Shown here: one piece after another, positions 34,901-42,933 of the stretch
How positions within the stretch are numbered: position 1 is the stretch's first letter
Layout: each line of letters begins with the position of its first letter
Assembly (NCBI RefSeq): GCF_900111305.1
Contig: NZ_FOGS01000011.1
Location: forward strand, 62,001-126,000
Direction of reading: 5' to 3'
Length of the DNA: 64,000 nucleotides
Source: Vreelandella subterranea
Lineage (GTDB): Bacteria; Pseudomonadota; Gammaproteobacteria; Pseudomonadales; Halomonadaceae
Program-made: the position numbers and the translations under genes
Notes under the pieces: generated by a model
What the model saw: the letters and a program-made list of their open reading frames with translations, nothing else
The model's database searches: none
What the model was told of the DNA's origin: nothing

Positions 34901-35635
34901 ATCGTCGGCTCCCAGCCGTTCGGCGGCGAGGGCCTCTCAGGCACTGGACCCAAGGCCGGTGGCCCACTCTACGTCACGCGCTTCCGCCGCACCGCTGACC
35001 CCGAACGCACTGAGGCGCCACACGAAAAAACCGTATCACTGGACAACCTCCAATCCGCCTTCGACGGGCTGGATGCGCGCAACTGGGCGGTACGCCCCAA
35101 TCGCATCGAGGTACTGCGTAAGGCGCTTTCCGGCAAAGGCGGCGTGATCCGCAAGGCGCTCAATGAGACGGCAGCACTGGATATGACCCCGCAGACACTG
35201 CCTGGGCCAACGGGTGAAAGCAATCGTCTGGCGATGTATCCCAAGGGCATGGTGCTGTGCCTAGGGCCAAGCCTGGATGTTGCCATTGCTCAGGCCGCAC
35301 AGGCTCTAGGCACTGGCTGTGCGGCCGTCGTGGTCGCGCCAGGCGCCGAACAGGCGGTGAAGCCGCTGATCGATGCCGGTGCGCCAGTCGCGGGGCTCGA
35401 CGGAAGTGTCTCGGCCGAGACGTTGAGTGAGGTCAAAGGCATTGCGGCGGTCGCCGCCGCGGGTAGCAGCGACTGGACCCGCGAACTGCGCACTGCCCTG
35501 GCCAAGCGCGACGGCGCCATCATCCCCCTCGAGACCCAGACCATCTCGCCGGAACGCTACGTGGTGGAACGCCATCTGTGCATCGACACCACCGCAGCGG
35601 GCGGCAACGCCAGCCTGCTGGCCACCGCCGAATAA
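31970..35635 (+). CDS. putA: Bifunctional proline dehydrogenase / P5C dehydrogenase
   Basis: Protein of 1221 residues that oxidises proline to glutamate in two channelled steps. The FAD-dependent proline dehydrogenase barrel spans about 170-470 (GSPGISVKLSALHPRYE; VRLVKGAYWDTEIK). The NAD-dependent aldehyde dehydrogenase spans about 560-1035, with CISPWNFPLAI, the catalytic Glu in LIAETGG and Cys821 in GQRCSALR. A C-terminal domain of about 180 residues follows. Trifunctional PutA proteins run to about 1320 residues because of an N-terminal ribbon-helix-helix repressor domain; this one starts MNEANPHLQSDVSDLRSRIR and lacks it. GGAGAG precedes ATG 31970. Confidence 0.96.
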   Translation: MNEANPHLQSDVSDLRSRIRNNYDANEADVLHGLIERIKLSEDDRKQVADVGANYVARVRKERSPSMMEAFLAEYGLSTTEGVGLMCLAEALLRVPDAETIDDLIHDKIEPSDWGAHLGKSSSSMVNASTWALLLTGKVLEEDPKGPTRALRGLVRRMGEPVVRKAVGQSMKILGRQFVLGQTIEEGMKNARELEKQGYTYSYDMLGEAARTDEDAVRYHQAYAKAISAIAEQAKGDVRGSPGISVKLSALHPRYEYTHRDTVMAELLPRAKELVQQAAKANIGFNIDAEEQDRLDLSLDVIEALMADPSLDGWDGFGVVVQAYGRRAAPMIETLYELAERFDRKIMVRLVKGAYWDTEIKLSQEMGVKTFPVFTRKVNTDVSYMACAQMLLDRRDRIYPQFATHNAHTCAAVVEMAGDDKDSYEFQRLHGMGESLHHIVKESEGTHCRIYAPVGAHRDLLAYLVRRLLENGANSSFVNQVVDSSIPPSEVSKDPIEGFKQLGNDVSSPLIRQPGELFEPERKNSKGYRINEPASILPLLDARETFADATWTAGPMLVGNPAPKGPARDAVSPADGSRVIGKVHEATPEEVATALDAAEEGFKEWSARPVAERAAVLRRTADLYEKHIAELTVITTREAGKMMFDGIAEVREAVDFLRYYANEGERLEAEEPGSARGIFVCISPWNFPLAITTGQIAAALVAGNAVLAKPAEQTPLIAARAVELMREAGLPEAALQLLPGDGPTVGGPLTSDPRIAGVCFTGSTPVAQIIHKALTENAGPDAVLIAETGGLNSMIVDSTALTEQAVRDILISSFQSAGQRCSALRMLYVQEEARDRLLNMLYGAMDALTIGDPWNTDTDVSPVIDADAQQEISDYVAAQEKAGKVLKKLSAPETGTFVTPAVIDVGGIEDLEREIFGPVLHVATFKARDIDKVVDDINGKGYGLTFGLHTRIDDRVQQIVERIHVGNVYVNRNQIGAIVGSQPFGGEGLSGTGPKAGGPLYVTRFRRTADPERTEAPHEKTVSLDNLQSAFDGLDARNWAVRPNRIEVLRKALSGKGGVIRKALNETAALDMTPQTLPGPTGESNRLAMYPKGMVLCLGPSLDVAIAQAAQALGTGCAAVVVAPGAEQAVKPLIDAGAPVAGLDGSVSAETLSEVKGIAAVAAAGSSDWTRELRTALAKRDGAIIPLETQTISPERYVVERHLCIDTTAAGGNASLLATAE

Positions 35636-35985
35636 CTCGGTATTGAGTGGTTGGCGCTTAGGAGGTGAGCGGCGGCTTTATGCCGCTCACCCTCCTCCCA
35701 GACTGTCTCAGCAATCAATCGTTAGCCACTACTCGTTAGTGGCTTTTTTAATTGGCAACAACGTTTTTCTGGATTAGCCAATTGACCGGTGGGCCGCCCC
35801 TGAATCAGGCCACTCCGGGTATCCCTCCTCCTAAATAACGCCTGTCTAACAACCCTTGCCCTGGATCAATAATCCACTCCCTGGATCTCGTTACACTGGT
35901 CACATCGTTAAGCGGCTATCGAATAGCCGCCCAGCGTTGCAACGAGTCGTTTGAAACTGTCTGTTTTAACATCAGGAGTGCTCCC
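35636..35985 (+). other. putA-ompW intergenic region
   Basis: A 350-base stretch without a gene. It holds a stem-loop (GGTGAGCGGC 35664-35673 with GCCGCTCACC 35682-35691) lacking a T run, a proper terminator at 35724-35749, and two CCCTGGATC direct repeats at 35859-35867 and 35879-35887 in the ompW promoter region. Confidence 0.6.
35724..35749 (+). terminator. Rho-independent terminator of putA
   Basis: AGCCACTA pairs with TAGTGGCT across a five-base loop and is followed by a run of T residues. Confidence 0.85.
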
Positions 35986-36612
35986 ATGCGTAAAGCCGCC
36001 CTGCCTACCCTACTTGTATCCACCGTTGCCGCTTCTGCGTTGATGAACAGCAGCCAGGCATTCGCTTACGGCGCGGGTGATTTCTTTACCCGCGTGGGTG
36101 TTGCCAAAGTCGCCCCTAAAAGCGATAACGGCTCACTGGCCAACGGTGTGCTGGCCGTGGATGTACAGGATGAAACCGATTTCGCGTTCACCCTGGGCTA
36201 TCGCTTCCTCGATAACGTCGGCGTGGAGCTATTGGCCGCACTGCCGTTCGAGCACGATATCCATCTGAACGGCGGTAATATCGCCTCCACCAAGCACTTG
36301 CCGCCAACCCTGACAATGCAGTATTACCCGCTGGGCGGCACACAGTCCCGGGTACAGCCTTATGTCGGCGCGGGTATCAACTACACCCATTTCTCCGATG
36401 AAGAGCTCACGATTGGCGATTTAGATCTGGATGACTCCTGGGGTGCAGCGGGGCAAGTAGGCGTCGACCTGCTGATTGATGACCACTGGGCGTTGAACGC
36501 CGCGGCCTGGTACATCGACATTGATACCGATGCCAGCGTTGACGGTGCGGCGGCAGGTACCTTTGAGATCGACCCTGTCGTGGTCATGGGGGGCCTCAGC
36601 TATCGCTTCTAG
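35986..36612 (+). CDS. ompW: OmpW-family outer membrane protein
   Basis: Predicted eight-stranded outer-membrane barrel of 208 residues. A signal peptide covers about residues 1-27 (ending SSQAFA). Alternating hydrophobic strands follow (FFTRVGVAKVAPK, VQPYVGAGINYTHF), and the protein ends in LSYRF with the terminal Phe used by the BAM machinery. OmpW proteins form narrow hydrophobic channels. AGGAG precedes ATG 35986, and a terminator follows the gene. Confidence 0.92.
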   Translation: MRKAALPTLLVSTVAASALMNSSQAFAYGAGDFFTRVGVAKVAPKSDNGSLANGVLAVDVQDETDFAFTLGYRFLDNVGVELLAALPFEHDIHLNGGNIASTKHLPPTLTMQYYPLGGTQSRVQPYVGAGINYTHFSDEELTIGDLDLDDSWGAAGQVGVDLLIDDHWALNAAAWYIDIDTDASVDGAAAGTFEIDPVVVMGGLSYRF

Positions 36613-36644
36613 GCTGACGGTCAACACCCCTTCAGACGTTATCC

Positions 36645-36677
36645 ACAAAGCCTGCCTTGCGGCGGGCTTTGTTGTTA
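36645..36677 (+). terminator. Rho-independent terminator of ompW
   Basis: CAAAGCCTGCC pairs with GGCGGGCTTTG (one G-T wobble) over a four-base loop. The tail TTGTT is short. It may serve both ompW and the convergent YqcC-type gene. Confidence 0.7.
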
Positions 36678-36686
36678 CAACAGGCT

Positions 36687-37019
36687 TCAGTTTTCAGTGA
36701 CGACCTTATCCACCCTTTCCACAGCCCGCACAACGAGCAACTGGTGATGGGCGGGTGTTTGCTCCTGCTGCAAATAGGCCGCCACGGCGGGCGCCACCTC
36801 GCATTTGGCGGGCATTGGCCCACCGGCTTCAGCCAGCGACGCCAGGCGCGCGATAAACACAAAGCGCAGCCACTGGAGCAGCGACATGGTATCGACACAG
36901 AACGGCTGCTGGCTGGAAAAAGCCCTTGCCTCCGGGGTTGGCATACGCCATAGGTCAGCGGCCTTTAGCGTCGCTTCAAGGTCAAGAAGCGCGGTATGAA
37001 GCTCGCGATGTGCACCCAT
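36687..37019 (-). CDS. yqcC: YqcC-family (DUF446) protein
   Basis: Small protein of 110 residues. The block PFCVDTMSLLQWLRFVFIAR followed by GGPMPAKCEVAPAVAAYL is characteristic of the YqcC family, which is often found near tRNA-modification genes in enterobacteria. AGGTGG precedes ATG 37019. Function is unknown. It faces away from the DUF3549 gene across 285 bases that contain two DnaA-box-like nonamers. Confidence 0.85.
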   Translation of the reverse strand: MGAHRELHTALLDLEATLKAADLWRMPTPEARAFSSQQPFCVDTMSLLQWLRFVFIARLASLAEAGGPMPAKCEVAPAVAAYLQQEQTPAHHQLLVVRAVERVDKVVTEN

Positions 37020-37103
37020 AAACCACCTATGTTAAATCAGATATTTAAACAAGCATTATCCCTACTCTAAGGCTGATTTGCCACTCATCCACCGGGATCT
37101 TCG

Positions 37104-37146
37104 TTATTCACAGATTCACAGAAAACCTGCAAGAGACTGTGGATAA
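37104..37146. promoter_or_regulatory. Pair of DnaA-box-like nonamers
   Basis: TTATTCACA (37104-37112, one mismatch) and, on the other strand, a perfect TTATCCACA (37138-37146). They lie in the YqcC/DUF3549 divergent intergenic region. They could be DnaA sites regulating a flanking gene, or chance. Confidence 0.35.
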
Positions 37147-37304
37147 GCTATGGAAAGGTATCGCATCCGCGTTCCCCATGCGGGTTGGCGATGACTGTTT
37201 AATTTTTAACCAGACAGTAAAAAAGGCGTGATATTATGGGTGCCTACGGCTGACAGGCTGCTATCCGCAAGGTAGAGTGCAGGCTTGCAATGGGAAAGGA
37301 CGTT

Positions 37305-38345
37305 ATGCAACCAATTCGCACCCTAGACGAGTTTTTTCAGCGCAGCGGAGCCAGTGTGTCGCTTTATCATATGGGACGGCGCGTCAATCCGTGCCCCATT
37401 GATGCACTGCGCCAGTTGGAAAATGCCCAAAGCCCATGGCCTGAACCCTGGCAAGGCCAGGCGCGCGTGGCCATTGTGTTTCGTCTGGGTGATATGCCCG
37501 AACCGGCGATCTGGTTTCTGGCCCTGCCGCTGGACGAAGAGGGCCACCTGGTGCCCGCCCAGCGCGATGCGTTTCTGAATCGGCTGCTTGAAACCCTCGG
37601 CCGCAACGTCTCGCAGTTGGGCCAGGCGCACGGCTCAGAAGTTGACAACCTGATGAAGGACAACCCACTCGCCTTTACCCCGAGCGCCCCTTTTCAGGCA
37701 ATGCTTAATGCCCGGGCAACCCATGCGCTTGACTTGCCTGCCAGTCGGTATTTTGAACCCGTCGACGCTTACCTCCGCGACCCACAGGCGCTAGACTGGC
37801 AACAGTTAGGGTTACAGGGTATCGCCGACGTGGTAGTCCGCCTCAATGAAGAGACGGCAGAACGATTAGCCACCCAGTTCGCCCGTTTGCCCACAGAGGT
37901 TGCTCAGGCCTTTTGCCTGTGTCTGGAGCATCAGCCTTTGCCCAGCAGCCTGGTCGCCGCATTGCGCCAGCGGGGTGAAAAAGCCATCATTGCAGGTGAT
38001 CTTGAAATGCTATGTGCCTGCGTGCGGGCCGTCGGCGCGACGGACACCGACGAAGCAGGCAATTGGTATACTCAGTTGCTCCACGATGAAACCACCAGTG
38101 GCCCCGACGTACTGGCGGCGATGGCGGGCAGGGGCTGGTCACATCTGGAAGACGGCGAACGCCTGCCGCTTTTCCTGTCGCGCCTGGCTGATGACGAACG
38201 CACCGATTTTATTGCGATGGTAAAAGACTTGGCACTGATTCCCCGGCTACGTTTGCCATTACTGATGGCGCTGCGTGATGCACCGGAAGGCTCAAGGATC
38301 CACGCCCGCGTGGCTGAATTGTCGGCCGATAGCGGCCAGGGTTGA
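37305..38345 (+). CDS. DUF3549 family protein
   Basis: Conserved gammaproteobacterial protein of 346 residues beginning MQPIRTLDEFFQRSGASVSL. ATG 37305 has AAGGA just upstream; an ATG at 37290 would place that site inside the coding region. The C-terminal half reads as helical repeats (TEVAQAFCLCLEHQPLPSS). No enzyme motif was seen, so function is unknown. It precedes rimB on the same strand by 76 bases. Confidence 0.85.
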   Translation: MQPIRTLDEFFQRSGASVSLYHMGRRVNPCPIDALRQLENAQSPWPEPWQGQARVAIVFRLGDMPEPAIWFLALPLDEEGHLVPAQRDAFLNRLLETLGRNVSQLGQAHGSEVDNLMKDNPLAFTPSAPFQAMLNARATHALDLPASRYFEPVDAYLRDPQALDWQQLGLQGIADVVVRLNEETAERLATQFARLPTEVAQAFCLCLEHQPLPSSLVAALRQRGEKAIIAGDLEMLCACVRAVGATDTDEAGNWYTQLLHDETTSGPDVLAAMAGRGWSHLEDGERLPLFLSRLADDERTDFIAMVKDLALIPRLRLPLLMALRDAPEGSRIHARVAELSADSGQG

Positions 38346-38421
38346 TTACTGATGTTGCTAAGGAACGCCCGATGAACGTGAAGAAGGCTATCGTCAATCG
38401 TCGGCTTCCTAAGGAGTGGTT

Positions 38422-38862
38422 TTGAAAGAACTCCCTTACCAGGCCAAAGCAGTGATTGGCCGTCGTGAAATGGTCTATTTGCCAGATCTGGGACTTCATC
38501 TGTGCTGCAAAGCAGACACAGGGGCGCGTACCTCGGCGTTGCACGCCGAGGAGATCCAGACCCATGAAGATGAAGAAGGTCAGCTATGGGTCAGCTTTAT
38601 TACCCATAGCGGTGGGCCTGAAACCCCGGCTCACCGCCTGAAGGTGCATTTACACGACCGCCGACGGGTGACCAGCTCGAACGGACACGCTGAATGGCGT
38701 TATGTGATCCGCACTCCAATGCGCCTGGGTGACCTCAACTTTCCGGTTGAGCTGAGCCTTGCGGACCGCAGTAATATGCGACACCCCATGCTATTGGGGC
38801 GGCGTGCAATGCGCCGTTTGCTGGTGGCACCGGGGGCTGCGTTTTTACACGGCGAACCTTAA
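38422..38862 (+). CDS. rimB: RimB-like retropepsin-type protease
   Basis: Protein of 146 residues of the ATP-dependent zinc protease / RimB family. The aspartic-protease-like motif [13 protein letters not shown] places the catalytic Asp at 32, and the PMLLGRRAM segment near the end is the conserved flap partner. TTG 38422 is preferred because AAGGAG ends 5 bases upstream; a GTG at 38416 overlaps that site. In pseudomonads RimB works with RimK in controlling glutamate tails on ribosomal protein S6, and here rimK follows 73 bases downstream. Confidence 0.85.
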   Translation: MKELPYQAKAVIGRREMVYLPDLGLHLCCKADTGARTSALHAEEIQTHEDEEGQLWVSFITHSGGPETPAHRLKVHLHDRRRVTSSNGHAEWRYVIRTPMRLGDLNFPVELSLADRSNMRHPMLLGRRAMRRLLVAPGAAFLHGEP

Positions 38863-38935
38863 GTTTGTTAGCATTCCACGCTGGCTTTCCACTTCCTCTT
38901 TCACTACGCCCCTTCGACTAGGCTTGGAGTTTCGC

Positions 38936-39844
38936 ATGCACATCGCTTTGCTTTCCCGTAATCGCAACCTCTACTCCACGCGCCGCCTGGTGGAAGCCGC
39001 TGAAAGTCGTGGACACACTGCGCGAGTGGTTGACACCCTGCGCTGCTATATGAGCATTGCCTCACACCACCCGTCGATTCACTATAAGGGGCAGGAAATC
39101 GAGCCTTTCGACGCGGTCATCCCGCGGATTGGTTCATCCGTCACCTTTTATGGCTGCGCGGTGCTCCGTCAATTCGAAATGATGGGTACCTACGTTATCA
39201 ACGATAACGTCTCGATCACGCGTTCAAGGGATAAGCTGCGCTCGCTTCAATTGCTGTCACGCAAAGGGTTGGGGCTTCCCATTACCGGCTTTGCCCACTC
39301 GCCGGATGACATTCCCGACCTGATCACCATGGTAAAGAGTGCCCCGCTGGTCATTAAGCTGCTGGAGGGCACCCAGGGCATTGGCGTGGTATTGGCTGAA
39401 ACCAATCAGGCGGCGGAGTCGGTCATTCAGGCCTTCATGGGCATGAAAGCCAACATTATGGTGCAGGAGTACATCAAGGAAGCACGCGGTGCTGATATTC
39501 GCTGTTTCGTGATCGGTGATAAAGTCGTGGCCTCTATGAAGCGTCAGGCGGCCGACGGTGAATTCCGCTCGAACCTGCACCGCGGCGGCACCGCCAGCGT
39601 CATCCGGATTACGCCTGAAGAGCGCTCCACCGCCATCCGCGCGGCCAAGGCCATGGGGCTGCGGGTTGCAGGTGTCGACTTGTTGCGCTCCAATCATGGC
39701 CCGGTGATCATGGAGGTGAACTCCTCTCCCGGTTTGCATGGCATCGAAAGTGCCACGGGCAAAGACATCGCCAGCATGATTATTGAACACATCGAAAAAA
39801 ATGCCATGCCGGCGCGTAAAGCACCACCCAAGCCGAAAGGCTAA
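38936..39844 (+). CDS. rimK: Ribosomal protein S6--L-glutamate ligase
   Basis: ATP-grasp ligase of 302 residues that adds glutamates to the C-terminus of ribosomal protein S6. It begins [23 protein letters not shown]-grasp elements are [20 protein letters not shown] and metal ligands in [15 protein letters not shown] near the C-terminus. GGAG precedes ATG 38936; the frame is open further upstream inside rimB, but that part is not RimK. The partner RimB is immediately upstream. No rimA is visible. Confidence 0.94.
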   Translation: MHIALLSRNRNLYSTRRLVEAAESRGHTARVVDTLRCYMSIASHHPSIHYKGQEIEPFDAVIPRIGSSVTFYGCAVLRQFEMMGTYVINDNVSITRSRDKLRSLQLLSRKGLGLPITGFAHSPDDIPDLITMVKSAPLVIKLLEGTQGIGVVLAETNQAAESVIQAFMGMKANIMVQEYIKEARGADIRCFVIGDKVVASMKRQAADGEFRSNLHRGGTASVIRITPEERSTAIRAAKAMGLRVAGVDLLRSNHGPVIMEVNSSPGLHGIESATGKDIASMIIEHIEKNAMPARKAPPKPKG

Positions 39845-39932
39845 CCGGTCTGCGCAAAAATAATTCGTCAAGGGGGTGGCAAATCTAGCGCGCCCCCGCC
39901 ACAATCTGCGTCACCGAAGGAGGTAGACGCTC

Positions 39933-40379
39933 ATGTTTCTCGACAATCGCCAAGTGGCGATGGACAGCGCATTGGAAGCGCTGGCCGATAGCATTGATTA
40001 TTTCCAGGACAATATAGAACGCCTGCGCCCTTCCCTGCGCGAAGCATTGAAGCCGCATTACGCTGCACGCCTAGAATCCATGCACCAGTTGCAGGACCTG
40101 GCACGGACGCATCTGAAGATGCTGCCCCGGGACGCTGACGTTGAGCGCGACGACTTTCTATGGCTCTGGAGCCGTCTGAAAAGTTTTGTCGGCAACGACA
40201 GTCAAGTGCTGATCAACGAGCTGCTGGAGCAGGAGCGCGTCTTGATGCAGGCGTTGTCAACGCTCTTCACTCATCCGCTACCTGCCCCCATCGAGCCGGT
40301 TATCGAAGATTGCATGAAGGGCTGTCGTCAGCTGATCCGCGAGCTATACGAACTGCAAAAACGCAAAACAAGCCGCTAA
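39933..40379 (+). CDS. Hypothetical helical protein
   Basis: Protein of 148 residues predicted to be all helical, with heptad-like leucines (ALADSIDYFQDNIERLRPSL; LINELLEQERVLMQAL). The overall look is a ferritin-like four-helix bundle of the DUF2383 type, but I cannot confirm that. AAGGAGG precedes ATG 39933. Its stop overlaps the end of the convergent SanA-like gene by four bases. Confidence 0.65.
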   Translation: MFLDNRQVAMDSALEALADSIDYFQDNIERLRPSLREALKPHYAARLESMHQLQDLARTHLKMLPRDADVERDDFLWLWSRLKSFVGNDSQVLINELLEQERVLMQALSTLFTHPLPAPIEPVIEDCMKGCRQLIRELYELQKRKTSR

Positions 40380-41056
40380 TCCGTGCGCTCGGGTAAGGTT
40401 TGAATAGGCTCCGGCGGGCCTAGAAAGTAAGGCTCGCGCCCCCAGATATACAAATCACCGAGCGTGGCCACCCTGGCCGCCCACTCGCGCATCAGCACGT
40501 GCCAGCCACCGACTCCATCGCGCTCTTCAGCAACACAGCCAGTCACCTCCATGCCCAATGCATGGGCAATGTATATCGCCCTGGGCAAGTGCCAGTCCTG
40601 GGTAATCAATACCGCCTGGTCCAACTGAAAAACGTCGCGCGCTCTTGCCAGGGTGTCGTAGGTGCTGAAACCGGCAAAGTCCATTGTCAGCTGCTCAGGG
40701 GCAACGCCTCGGCGCGTCAAGTCTCGCCACATGGCGCGGGGTTCATTATAGGCCTGAGTACGATTATCGCCCGACAGCAGCAGATGCTGTACTTTTTGGT
40801 GGTCAACCAGTCGGGCGGCGGTGCGCATTCGCGCATGGAAATGAGGGTTGCGCATGCCGCTGCGTGTCCAGTTCGAGGTGCCAAAGACGATGCCTACCTC
40901 GGTGGGTACACACTGGGGAAGTTGTTCATGGATATAAGCGCTTGTTCGCCCCAGAATCCATAGATTGGCACCTACAAATAGCAATGTCGCCAGGAGCAGC
41001 AAGGCTCCCAGCGACATTAACAGACGCGATATCCATCTGATCAGCGGTATACGCAT
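40376..41056 (-). CDS. SanA/YdcF-like DUF218 membrane protein
   Basis: Protein of 226 residues. One N-terminal membrane helix (about 8-32) anchors a DUF218 domain: VGIVFGTSNWTRSGMRNPHF, LLLSGDN, AFSTYDTLARA-like segment and ITQDWHLPRAIYIAHALG. SanA/ElyC-type proteins affect envelope permeability and vancomycin tolerance. No strong ribosome site precedes ATG 41056, which lies 19 bases after the sufT stop; it may be read through from the suf operon. Confidence 0.85.
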   Translation of the reverse strand: MRIPLIRWISRLLMSLGALLLLATLLFVGANLWILGRTSAYIHEQLPQCVPTEVGIVFGTSNWTRSGMRNPHFHARMRTAARLVDHQKVQHLLLSGDNRTQAYNEPRAMWRDLTRRGVAPEQLTMDFAGFSTYDTLARARDVFQLDQAVLITQDWHLPRAIYIAHALGMEVTGCVAEERDGVGGWHVLMREWAARVATLGDLYIWGREPYFLGPPEPIQTLPERTD

Positions 41057-41075
41057 TTAGCGTGCCGTCCCGCCG

Positions 41076-41645
41076 TTAGAACATACCCAGCTCAAGCTTC
41101 GCCTCTTCGCTCATCATGTCACGGCTCCAGGGCGGGCTGAAGACAATCTCGGTATGCACCTTGCTGATCTGCGGCGCGCCAAGGATCTTGTTACGCGCGT
41201 CGGCAGCAATCACATCGCCCATGCCACAACCAGGGGCGGTGAGCGTCATACGAATGGTCACCATCCGTTCACCACTGATCAGTCGCTCGATCCGGCAGCC
41301 GTAAACCAGCCCCAGGTCGACGATATTGACAGGTATCTCAGGGTCAAAGCATGTCCGCAGTTGATCCCAGACGAACTGCTCGATTTCGTCTTCCGTGGCA
41401 TCTTCGTGCAGCGTTGGTCGCGGCAATGGAGGAAGCCCCAGCGCATCCAGGTTGCTGCCTTCAATCAAGAACAACCGCCCCTCAAAGCCGACACTAACCG
41501 TACTGCCCTTGGCCTGCATGACGCTTACAACGCTATCTTCAGGCAACTGCTCGGTGCTGCCAAACGGTATCGCGATCGCTTCCACATCACGCTGAAGCGG
41601 TAAACTTTGTCCACGCTGCAAACTGGCTACTTGCTCGATATCCAT
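41076..41645 (-). CDS. sufT: Fe-S assembly factor SufT
   Basis: Protein of 189 residues. A DUF59/MIP18-like domain occupies about 85-180 (EIPVNIVDLGLVYGC; RMTLTAPGCGMGDVIAADA), preceded by about 80 residues typical of the SufT subgroup. It helps mature Fe-S proteins. AGGGAG precedes ATG 41645. It is the last clear member of the suf operon, 8 bases after sufS. Confidence 0.9.
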   Translation of the reverse strand: MDIEQVASLQRGQSLPLQRDVEAIAIPFGSTEQLPEDSVVSVMQAKGSTVSVGFEGRLFLIEGSNLDALGLPPLPRPTLHEDATEDEIEQFVWDQLRTCFDPEIPVNIVDLGLVYGCRIERLISGERMVTIRMTLTAPGCGMGDVIAADARNKILGAPQISKVHTEIVFSPPWSRDMMSEEAKLELGMF

Positions 41646-41653
41646 AAGCTCCC

Positions 41654-42919
41654 TTAGCGCACCATTCCGATAACGCGGTTGAGCGCCGCTACAAAGGTGT
41701 CTACCTCTTCAAGGGTATTATACGCAGCAAATGAGGCCCGACACGTTGCTTCTACCCCAAAGTGATGCAGGAGCGGTTGAGCGCAGTGATGCCCCGTACG
41801 GATCGCTACGCCCAACTGGTCGATCAACAGGCCAATATCCTGGGCATGCACCCCGTCAACCACGAAGGATAGCACGCCTGCCTTGTTCGGTGCGGTACCC
41901 AGAATACGCAGCCCGTCCACTTGGCTGACCGCCTGGGTGGCGTGATCAAGCAATACGCCTTCCCAGGCACTGATCGCCTCGACCCCGACACCTTCCATCC
42001 ACTCAAGGGCGCGACCCAAGGCAATGACTTCGGCAATTGCCGGTGTACCCGCCTCGAACTTGTGCGGAATAGCAGCAAAGGTAGTGCCCGCGTCAAAGGA
42101 AACGGTGTCGATCATCTCACCGCCACCCTGCCAGGGAGGCATTGCTTCCAGCAGCGCTTTTTTGCCATACAGCACACCAACGCCGGTAGGCCCGTAGACC
42201 TTATGCCCCGAGAAGGCATAGAAATCGGCATCGATGTCCTGTACGTCAACCCGTTGATGCGGCGCGGCCTGGGCGCCATCGACAAGGGTCAAGGCGCCAA
42301 ACTGATGCGCCAGCGACGTCATCTCTTTAACGGGATTGATGGTACCTAACGCATTGGACACGTGATTGACCGCGACCAGCTTGGTACGCTCGCTCAACAG
42401 TTCCCGATAGGCGTCCATATCCAGCGCGCCATTTGCGTCCACGGGAATGACCTTGATGGTAAACCCGCGCTCGGCTGCCAGCAGTTGCCAGGGCACGATG
42501 TTGGAATGGTGCTCCAGCATCGATATCAGCACCTCATCGCCAGGATGCAGTTGGGTGCGCCCCCAGCTTTGAGCCACCAGGTTAATCGCCTCGGTGGTGC
42601 CTCGGGTAAAGATAATCTGACGCGCGTCTTCCGCATTGAGAAACCCTTTCACCCGCTGACGCGTGCCCTCAAACGCCGCGGTGGCCTCATCGGCCAGGGT
42701 GTGCAGACCACGGTGAATGTTGGCGTTATAGCGCGAGTAGTAATCGCTGAATACGTCTATCACTGGCTGCGGCGTCTGGCTGGTCGCCGCATTGTCCAGG
42801 TAGATCAGCGGCTTGCCGTTAACCTCGCGGCTAAGCACCGGGAATTCCCGGCGCAGCGCGGCCACGTCATAGCGCGCGCTGTCTTGCTCCAAGGGCGTCT
42901 CAATCACGGTATGGGGCAT
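41654..42919 (-). CDS. sufS: Cysteine desulfurase SufS
   Basis: Pyridoxal-phosphate enzyme of 421 residues that takes sulfur from cysteine for cluster assembly. The Schiff-base lysine lies in AFSGHKVYGPTG, and the catalytic cysteine in EATCRASFAAYNT (Cys393), the form typical of class II SufS. AAGGAG precedes ATG 42919. It would normally need a sulfur acceptor, SufE or SufU; none is encoded in this window. Confidence 0.95.
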   Translation of the reverse strand: MPHTVIETPLEQDSARYDVAALRREFPVLSREVNGKPLIYLDNAATSQTPQPVIDVFSDYYSRYNANIHRGLHTLADEATAAFEGTRQRVKGFLNAEDARQIIFTRGTTEAINLVAQSWGRTQLHPGDEVLISMLEHHSNIVPWQLLAAERGFTIKVIPVDANGALDMDAYRELLSERTKLVAVNHVSNALGTINPVKEMTSLAHQFGALTLVDGAQAAPHQRVDVQDIDADFYAFSGHKVYGPTGVGVLYGKKALLEAMPPWQGGGEMIDTVSFDAGTTFAAIPHKFEAGTPAIAEVIALGRALEWMEGVGVEAISAWEGVLLDHATQAVSQVDGLRILGTAPNKAGVLSFVVDGVHAQDIGLLIDQLGVAIRTGHHCAQPLLHHFGVEATCRASFAAYNTLEEVDTFVAALNRVIGMVR

Positions 42920-42933
42920 CGATAGCTCCTTGA

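Noticed and set aside
36639-37146. Chromosomal replication origin
   Set aside because: Three DnaA-like nonamers are too few, and no dnaA, dnaN, mnmG or parAB genes are nearby.
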